Of a stretch of 64,000 bases of DNA, positions 57,770-64,000 are shown in pieces. A model generated the notes under the pieces. That model had not been told where the DNA came from, made no database searches, and saw only the letters and a list, made by a program, of their open reading frames with translations. Each line of letters starts with the position of its first letter. Within the stretch, counting starts at the first letter, position 1. Origin of the DNA: Rhizomys pruinosus (Eukaryota; Chordata; Mammalia; Rodentia; Spalacidae); assembly GCA_009823505.1 (NCBI GenBank), contig VZQC01005595.1, forward strand, positions 1,013,538 to 1,077,537, in the 5' to 3' direction. A program made the position numbers and the translations under genes.

Positions 57770-58894
57770 ATGCCAGGAATACGAAGAGACAACACAGAAA
57801 AGGGGCAGGATAATCCTGCATCAAGCTCTACCAACCCTATGGAAGATTCCTACAGTGGGAGCCCCTGGGGATGGCCCAGGATACAGATATCAGAAACACA
57901 ATTGGGAAGATATTTAAAGAACAGCAACAATATAAAGAGCAAATCAAAGAATGTAAAAAAGAGAATAAAGAACTCAAGAAGGACCTAGAGAGAGAATGAC
58001 AAACTCCAGAAGGAACTGGAAACACTGAAAAGATTCCATGCTGAAAAAGATAAGGAAACCAACCAGCAAAGCAAAGAGCTACAAGAAGAGATTGAGAAGC
58101 TCCAAAAAGAAGTAGAAATACTAAAGAAATAAGAAGAAGAAATGAAAAAGGAAATCAAACACTCATCCAATCAAGAGGAAAGGAGTGGAAAAAGCCTCAG
58201 AAGCAGAATGGAGGAAGCAGAACAAAGAATATCAGACCTGGAAGATAACACAGAACAACTAAAAACCTCAAGGAAAGATTATGAAAAATTTAAAAATACA
58301 CAAAAGTGGAACAACCAGGAGCTGTGGGACACTATGAAAAGATCAAACCTCCGCATCATAGGAATAGAGGAAGGAGAAGAATCCCAAGAGAATGGTATTG
58401 ATCAGATCTTCAACAGAATAATAGATGAAAACTTCCCCAAACTAAAAAAGGACAAACCAATACCAATACAAGAAGCACATAGAACTCCAAACAGACAAGA
58501 TCAGAAAAGAAATTCTCCACGCCACATCATAGTTAAAATGCTGGACACCCAAAACAAAGAGAAAATTCTTAAAGCGACAAGAGAAAAACAACAAGTGACC
58601 TATAAGGGGAAACCTATCAGAATAACAACGGACTTCTCACAGCAAACGATGAAGGCAAGAAGAACCTGGAGCAAAGCATTCCCAGTGTTGAGGGACAATG
58701 GATGCCAGCCCAGGTTACTATACCCAGCAAAAATGTCAATCATAGTGGAAGGAGAGAGGAAAATCTTCCATGACATAAACAACTTGAAAGAATACATGTC
58801 CGGAAAACCAACCCTTCAGAGAATACTTGAAGCAATCCAAAGAACAGAAGAAAGGAGCAACCAACCCCAGGCAACTAGAAGGAGAAATCAATAA
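57770..58894 (+). pseudogene. L1 ORF1 (RNA-binding chaperone), disrupted
   Basis: The N-terminus starts MPGIRRDNTEKG at 57770. The frame shifts at a G-run near 57867-57870, so the coiled-coil start (KENKELKKDLERE) reads in another frame to about 57995, then shifts back. An in-frame TAA stands at 58130-58132. The remaining open part (58142-58894, 250 codons) holds the end of the coiled coil, the RRM-like core (LRIIGIEEGEE) and the C-terminal domain (PIRITTDFSQQTMKARR). ORF1 protein forms trimers that coat L1 RNA in the cytoplasm. As read, no full-length protein can be made. Confidence 0.88.
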
Positions 58895-58935
58895 AAGCAT
58901 AACTGCAGAAGTAGAAACCTAAATCAAAACCGCAG

Positions 58936-61900
58936 ATGGATAATAAGGCAAAAGGAAGCAACACAAACCTATCAGTCATAACCTTAAATATTAATGGACT
59001 AAATTCCCCAATCAAAAGACATAGACTGGGAGACTGGATTAGGAAACAGAATCCATCGATATGCTGTCTGCAAGAAACACATCTTACCTTCAAGGACAGG
59101 CACCACCTTAAAGTGAAGGGATGGAAAAAAATATTCCAAGCAAATGGTACCAAAAAGAAAGCAGGTGTTGCTATTTTAATATCGGATAAAATAGACTTCA
59201 AAGTAAAAGAAATCAGAAGAGACAAAGAAGGCCATTACATTTTCATCAAAGGAACAATCCACCAAGAAGATTTCACAATTATGAATATATATGCCCCAAA
59301 TTCTGGTGCACCAAACTTTATAAAGACAATTCTCCAGGACCACAAGTCACAGACTAACCCCAGCACACTCATAGTGGGAGATTTCAATACCCCACTGAGT
59401 CCTTTGGATAGGTCAACAGGACAAAAAATAAACAGAGAGACATCTGAACTGAACGATATGATACACCAAATGGACCTCATAGACCTCTACCGAACATTCC
59501 ATCCTAATACCAGAGAATACACTTTCTACTCAGCACCCCACGGAACATTCTCCAAAATCGACCACATCCTGGGACACAGAAGAAACCTCTACAAATACAA
59601 AAAGATTGAAATAATTTCATGCATCCTGTCAGACCACAGTGCAATGAAGCTCAACATCAACACCAGGACAAGCCCTCCTGCCTACAAGAACACATGGAGA
59701 CTAAACAACACACTCTTGAATAATGAATGGGTCAAGGAAGAGATAAAGAAAGAAATAAAAACATTCCTGGAACTGAATGACAATGACAATACAACACAAC
59801 AAAACTTATGGGATACCTTAAAAGCAGTCCTAAGAGGGAAATTTATAGCCCTGGGTGCCTACATTAGAAAAACAGAAAGAGCACAAGTGAATGATCTAAC
59901 ACTACAGCTAAAAGCACTTGAGAGGCAACAACAGATGAACCCTAAACGCAACAGACAGGAAGAAATAACAAAAATCAGAGCAGAAATCAATGAAATAGAA
60001 ACAAAGAAAACAATACAAAAAATCAATGAAGCCAAAAGTTGGTTCTTTGAAAGAATAAACAAGATAGACAGACCTCTAGCCCAGTTAACAAAAAGAAAGA
60101 AGGAACAACTCCAAATCAATACAATCTGTGATGAAAAGGGAAATATCACAACGGACAAGGAAAAGATCAAGAAAATTATATGGGAATATTACAAGAACCT
60201 ATATTCTACCAAGTTTGAAAATCTAGAAGAAATGGATGAATATCTGAAATCTTGGGAATCACCAAAGCTTGGCCAAGAGGAGACCAGCAGCTTAAACAGA
60301 CCCATAACATATGAAGAAATAGAGGATGTAGTAAGAAGCCTCCCAACTAAAAAAAGCCCAGGCCCAGACGGTTTCACAGCAGAATTCTATAAAACATTTC
60401 AAAAAGACCTACAACCATTATTTCTGAAACTGTTTAGAAGTATACAATCAGAGGGAATTCTCCCAAATTCCTTCTATGAAGCCAACATCACTCTATTACC
60501 AAAACCAGGCAAAGATACAACTAAAAAGGAGAATTATAGACCCATCTCCCTCATGAACACAGATGCCAAAATTCTAAACAGAATACTGGCAAATCGCATA
60601 CAGACCCACATCAAGAAGATCATCCATCATGACCAAGTTGGATTCATACCAGAGATGCAGGGATGGTTCAACATACGAAAATCAATAAACATCATCAAAC
60701 ACATAAACGGAATCAAAGACAAAAACCACACCATCATCTCAATTGATGCTGAAAAAGCCTTTGACAAAATCCAGCATCCCTTCATGCTTAAAGTCCTAGA
60801 AGGAATTGGATTGGAGGGATCATTCCTCAATGTAATCAAAGCCATATACAGGAAACCCACAGCCAATATCATCCTAAATGGGGAAATGACGGAAACATTC
60901 CCTTTAAAGGTAGGAACTCGGCAAGGCTGCCCCCTATCACCACTCCTCTTCAATATAGTGCTTGAAACACTTGCTAGAGCAATAAGGCAAGAAAAGGATA
61001 TTAAAGGAGTACTAATTGGAAAAGAGGAAGTCAAACTATCCCTATTTGCTGATGATATGATTGTTTACTTAAGAGATGCAAAAAACTCCACCAGAAAACT
61101 CCTAGAAACGATTAACAGCTTCAGCAAAGTGGCAGGATACAAAATTAACCTTAGAAAATCAATGGCCTTTCTTTACACCAAGAACAAGCAACTGGAGAAA
61201 GAATTCAAAGAGACCTTCCCACTCACAATAGCCTCAAAAACAATAAGATACCTAGGAACAAACCTAACCAAAGACACCAAAGACCTCTACAACAAAAATT
61301 TTAAACCCTTAAAGAAAGAAATTGAAGAAGACCTCAGAAGATGGAAAAACCTCCCATGCTCATGGATTGGGAAAATTAACATTGTAAAAATGTCCATTTT
61401 ACCAAAACTCTTGTATAGATTTAATGCAATCCCAATCAAAATCCCCAAGAGTTTCTTCACAGGCTTGGAAACAAAAGTTCTTAAATTCATTTGGAGAAAC
61501 AAAAGACCCCGAATAGCCAAATCAATCCTGAGTGAAAAGAGCTACACAGGAGGGATCTCTATACCAGATTTTAAACTATACTACAGGGCTATAGTCATAA
61601 AAACAGCCTGGTACTGGCACAAAAACAGACCTGTTGACCAATGGAACAAAACCGAAGATCCAAATCTGAGCACATACAATTTCAGCCATCTCATATTTGA
61701 CAAGGGGGCCAAGAAACCACAATGGAGAAAAGACAGCATCTTCAGCAAGTGGTGTTGGCAAAACTGGATCACCACTTGTAGAAGAATGAAATTAAACCCC
61801 TACCTCTCGCCCTGTACAAAAGTCAACTCCAGATGGATTAAAGACCTCAACGTGAAACCCCAAACTCTGAAGGTGATAGAAGAAAAAGTTGGCAGCAGAC

Positions 61901-62742
61901 TACAAGACATAGGCGTAGGAAAAGACTTCCTAAATCAGACAGCAGCTGCACAAGAATTAAGGTCGACAATTGACAAATGGGACCTCATTAAACTCAAAAG
62001 CTTCTGTACATCAAAAGAAACAATCAAGGAAGTGAAGAGAAATCCCACAGAGTGGGAGGAAACCTTCACTGCAGAAACATCTGACAAAGCATTGATTTCC
62101 AGAATATATAAACTACTCAAAAAACAAAGAAGAAAGAAAACAAATGACCCACTCAATAGATGGAGCAAAGAGCTGAACAGAGACTTCACAAGTGAGGAAT
62201 TAGAGATGGCTGAGAAACACCTTAAGAAGTGTTCAACATCACTAATCATTAAGGAAATGCAAATCAAAACCACTTTAAGATATCATCTTACTCCAATAAG
62301 ACTGGCTAGGATCAAGAAAACAAATGATACCAAGTGCTGGAGAGGTTGTGGGGAAAGGGGAACACTCATCCACTGCTGGTGGGAATGTAAACTCGTACAG
62401 CCACTATGGAAAGCAGTGTGGAGAACCCTTGGAAGACTTGGAATGAACTTGCCACCCGACCCAGCCATACCACTCCTAGGCATGTACCCTCAAGACTCAC
62501 CCCACCACAGAGATACATGCACGGCCATGTTTATTTCAGCTCTCTTCACAATAGCAAGGAGCTGTAACCAACCCAAATGCCCCTCAACTGATGAGTGGAT
62601 AGAGAAAATGTGGTACATCTACACAATGGAGTTCTATGCAGCAGTAAAGAAAGATGACATCATGAGCTTTGCAGGAAAATGGATGGAGCTAGAGGACATC
62701 ATGCTGAGTGAAGTAACACCGTCCCAGAAAAACAAACGATGA
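58936..62742 (+). CDS. L1 ORF2 protein: endonuclease/reverse transcriptase, uninterrupted
   Basis: 1268 codons, close to the usual L1 ORF2 length, 41 nt after the ORF1 stop. The endonuclease is at about residues 1-245: N18 (LNINGLN), E47 (QETHL), NIYAPN, D149 and N151 (GDFNTPL), D209 (SKIDHIL), D233 and H234 (SDHSAMKL). The RT follows: [37 protein letters not shown] and the catalytic FADDMIVYL with D706/D707. The C-terminal Cys motif is C1134-x3-C1138-x7-H1146-x4-C1151. The protein nicks target DNA and copies RNA from the nick. The stop falls nine codons before that of the copy at 48635. All catalytic residues I can check are present, so the enzyme may be competent, although ORF1 in cis is not. 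Confidence 0.95.
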   Translation: MDNKAKGSNTNLSVITLNINGLNSPIKRHRLGDWIRKQNPSICCLQETHLTFKDRHHLKVKGWKKIFQANGTKKKAGVAILISDKIDFKVKEIRRDKEGHYIFIKGTIHQEDFTIMNIYAPNSGAPNFIKTILQDHKSQTNPSTLIVGDFNTPLSPLDRSTGQKINRETSELNDMIHQMDLIDLYRTFHPNTREYTFYSAPHGTFSKIDHILGHRRNLYKYKKIEIISCILSDHSAMKLNINTRTSPPAYKNTWRLNNTLLNNEWVKEEIKKEIKTFLELNDNDNTTQQNLWDTLKAVLRGKFIALGAYIRKTERAQVNDLTLQLKALERQQQMNPKRNRQEEITKIRAEINEIETKKTIQKINEAKSWFFERINKIDRPLAQLTKRKKEQLQINTICDEKGNITTDKEKIKKIIWEYYKNLYSTKFENLEEMDEYLKSWESPKLGQEETSSLNRPITYEEIEDVVRSLPTKKSPGPDGFTAEFYKTFQKDLQPLFLKLFRSIQSEGILPNSFYEANITLLPKPGKDTTKKENYRPISLMNTDAKILNRILANRIQTHIKKIIHHDQVGFIPEMQGWFNIRKSINIIKHINGIKDKNHTIISIDAEKAFDKIQHPFMLKVLEGIGLEGSFLNVIKAIYRKPTANIILNGEMTETFPLKVGTRQGCPLSPLLFNIVLETLARAIRQEKDIKGVLIGKEEVKLSLFADDMIVYLRDAKNSTRKLLETINSFSKVAGYKINLRKSMAFLYTKNKQLEKEFKETFPLTIASKTIRYLGTNLTKDTKDLYNKNFKPLKKEIEEDLRRWKNLPCSWIGKINIVKMSILPKLLYRFNAIPIKIPKSFFTGLETKVLKFIWRNKRPRIAKSILSEKSYTGGISIPDFKLYYRAIVIKTAWYWHKNRPVDQWNKTEDPNLSTYNFSHLIFDKGAKKPQWRKDSIFSKWCWQNWITTCRRMKLNPYLSPCTKVNSRWIKDLNVKPQTLKVIEEKVGSRLQDIGVGKDFLNQTAAAQELRSTIDKWDLIKLKSFCTSKETIKEVKRNPTEWEETFTAETSDKALISRIYKLLKKQRRKKTNDPLNRWSKELNRDFTSEELEMAEKHLKKCSTSLIIKEMQIKTTLRYHLTPIRLARIKKTNDTKCWRGCGERGTLIHCWWECKLVQPLWKAVWRTLGRLGMNLPPDPAIPLLGMYPQDSPHHRDTCTAMFISALFTIARSCNQPKCPSTDEWIEKMWYIYTMEFYAAVKKDDIMSFAGKWMELEDIMLSEVTPSQKNKR

Positions 62743-63089
62743 ATCGTATCCCTCATCTGTGTATGCTAATGCCAATTACATAGTTGTAAGTATTTTTCGT
62801 GTATGGCCCCCTGAGATTTTGTCAAAAGCAGTTGGGAGTGATGCATTTTGGAAACAACAACAAAAGCAACAACAGCAGCAACAACACCAACAACAGAAAG
62901 GGCTGCATCGAAGAACTGACTGAAATGATGAACTTCTGCTCAAAACAGTCAAATTCCTCATGGAGAATATTGAGAAAGACTGAGAAAGAGATGAAAGGCA
63001 TGTTTGACAGAATGCATGAGCTCTGGTGGGTGGGGGAATGGGGGGGGACACGGGTCTAGAGTTGTTAAAAAATAAAAATAAATAAATTT
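62743..63089 (+). other. L1 3' UTR and tail
   Basis: Holds an interrupted CAA tract (62854-62895), a G-rich block (63027-63054) and a tail of A and TAAA units. The G-rich block has four or more runs of three or more G and could fold as a G-quadruplex, a known trait of L1 3' UTRs. Confidence 0.85.
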
Positions 63090-63097
63090 TAAAAAGA

Positions 63098-64000
63098 TGG
63101 AGCAAAGAACTGAATAGAAACTTCACAGAGGAGGAATTAGAGATGGCTGAGAAACATCTAAAAACTGTTCAACATCACTAATAATTAGGGAAATGCAAAT
63201 TAAGAACACTCTAATATAACATCTCATTCCAATAAGAGTGGCCAGGATCAAGAAAACAAATGATATCAAGTGTTGGAGAGGTTGCAGGGAAAGGGGAACA
63301 CTCATCCATTGCTGGTGGGAATATAAACTTGTACAGCTACTATGGAAAACAGTGTGGAGAACCCTTAGAAGACTCAAAATGAGCTTGCCATTTGACCCAG
63401 TCATACCACTCCTGGGTATATACCCACAAGACTCATCTTACTGCAGAAATACATGCACAGCTATATTTAATGCAGGTCTGTTCACAATAACAAAAAGCTG
63501 GAACCAACCCAAATACCCCTCAATTGACGAGTGGATAGAGAAAATGTGGTACATGTACACAATGGAGGTCTATGCAGTGGTAAAGAAAGACAACACCATG
63601 AAATTTGCAGGTAAATGGATGGAGCTAGAAGACATTATATTAAGTGAAGTAACACAGTCCCAGAAAAACAAACGATGAATGGTATCCCTCATCTGTGGAT
63701 GCTAGTGCCAATAACTCAGTTATAAATATTTCTTGTGGAGAGGGATGCATATTAAAAGACCAACAACAGAAAGATTGCATAAGAAACTGACTGAAATGGT
63801 GAATCGGGAGGGGTGGCAGGGGCGGGAGAGGGACATGGGTGTATATTCAATTAATGCATATTTAATTGACATGAGTTCAACACGCATCCAATTTTTCCCA
63901 TACTCTGTCTACAGGTTATGTGGTGTTTTAGGACTTAGTAAAAGTAAATATGTGTATATTAAACAACATTGGTTTAAAGGTTCTGATAAAAATGGTAACG
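63098..64000 (+). mobile_element. Older L1, right part of the host element, cut by the window end
   Basis: Resumes ORF2 at 'atggagcaaagaactg' (about codon 1072), keeps a 146-codon open stretch (63238-63678) ending QKNKR, then a 3' UTR nearly identical to that at 11875-12180. A Cys of the terminal motif is lost: the plus strand reads CWWEYK where the young copy has CWWECK. The element runs off the window. Confidence 0.92.

Larger units (their letters stand above)
57416..63089 (+). mobile_element. Full-length young L1 retrotransposon
   Basis: 5674 bp: 5' UTR (57416-57769), ORF1 (57770-58894, broken), ORF2 (58936-62742, open), 3' UTR and A/TAAA tail. The 8-bp TAAAAAGA is present at both ends (57408-57415 and 63090-63097). 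In the antisense sense this is a TCTTTTTA cut site, fitting the TTTT/AA preference of L1 endonuclease. It lies in the same orientation as the older L1 it interrupts. Confidence 0.93.

Noticed and set aside
1..64000. CRISPR array, operon or prokaryotic defence system
   Set aside because: No regularly spaced direct repeats of that type and no prokaryotic gene organisation; repeats are eukaryotic retroelements and microsatellites.

Overview
The window is mammalian nuclear DNA from a rodent, most likely a muroid. It carries many B1 (7SL-derived) and B3 (tRNA-derived) SINEs, two ORR1-type LTRs, one MT-type MaLR element, an ERVL-class endogenous retrovirus remnant and a very heavy load of LINE-1. 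Abundant B3 copies, and no typical B2 or ID copy that I could see, suggest a lineage outside Mus and Rattus; I cannot name the species. Background sequence is AT-rich. I found no host protein-coding gene, tRNA, rRNA or CRISPR array. Every protein-like signal belongs to a transposable element.

Layout. 1-13.5 kb: AT-rich single-copy-looking sequence with scattered SINEs (several with perfect target-site duplications, TSDs), an L1 3' UTR scrap near 6.6 kb, an old L1 3' UTR near 11 kb and an L1 3' end at 11.6-12.3 kb. 13.7-15.7 kb: a 5'-inverted (twin-primed) L1 bounded by a 12-bp TSD. 16-19.3 kb: two B1s running into a TAGA array, an L1 fragment, and an ORR1 LTR split by a B1. 20.8-26.2 kb: a TC run with one N, a B3/B1 composite SINE, a solo ERVL-type LTR, old L1 3' UTR, an L1 5' half (ORF1, promoter monomers) that itself seems to carry an inserted L1 5' fragment, and a second B3/B1 composite. 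26.8-30.8 kb: two L1 ORF2 pieces around an ERVL remnant (RNase H, integrase, dUTPase, 3' LTR). 30.8-36.5 kb: a B3-B3-B1 cluster, MaLR LTR remnants, an ORR1 LTR, and a complete MT-type MaLR with two LTRs and a 383-codon open frame. 36.5-39.9 kb: mostly featureless.

39.9-54.7 kb is L1-dominated: a minus L1 split by a plus L1 that is itself split by younger L1 3' fragments; another minus L1; a run of old L1 3' UTRs, one split by a young L1 with a 13-bp perfect TSD. 55.4-56.2 kb holds two B3s. 56.8-64.0 kb is an older L1 ORF2 into which a full-length younger L1 (57416-63089) has inserted. That element has an uninterrupted 1268-codon ORF2 (endonuclease, reverse transcriptase and Cys-rich motifs all present) but an ORF1 broken by two frameshifts and a stop.

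How the parts work together: the L1 machinery explains nearly everything here. B1 and B3 are L1-mobilised, and their A-tails and 7-19 bp TSDs show this; the LTR elements carry 5-6 bp TSDs instead. The window is best read as layered retrotransposon insertions in a gene-poor region. I saw no undescribed enzymatic or defence system. The least ordinary items are the B3/B1 composite SINE, the twin-primed L1, the apparent L1 5'-fragment insertion, and the open MaLR reading frame.
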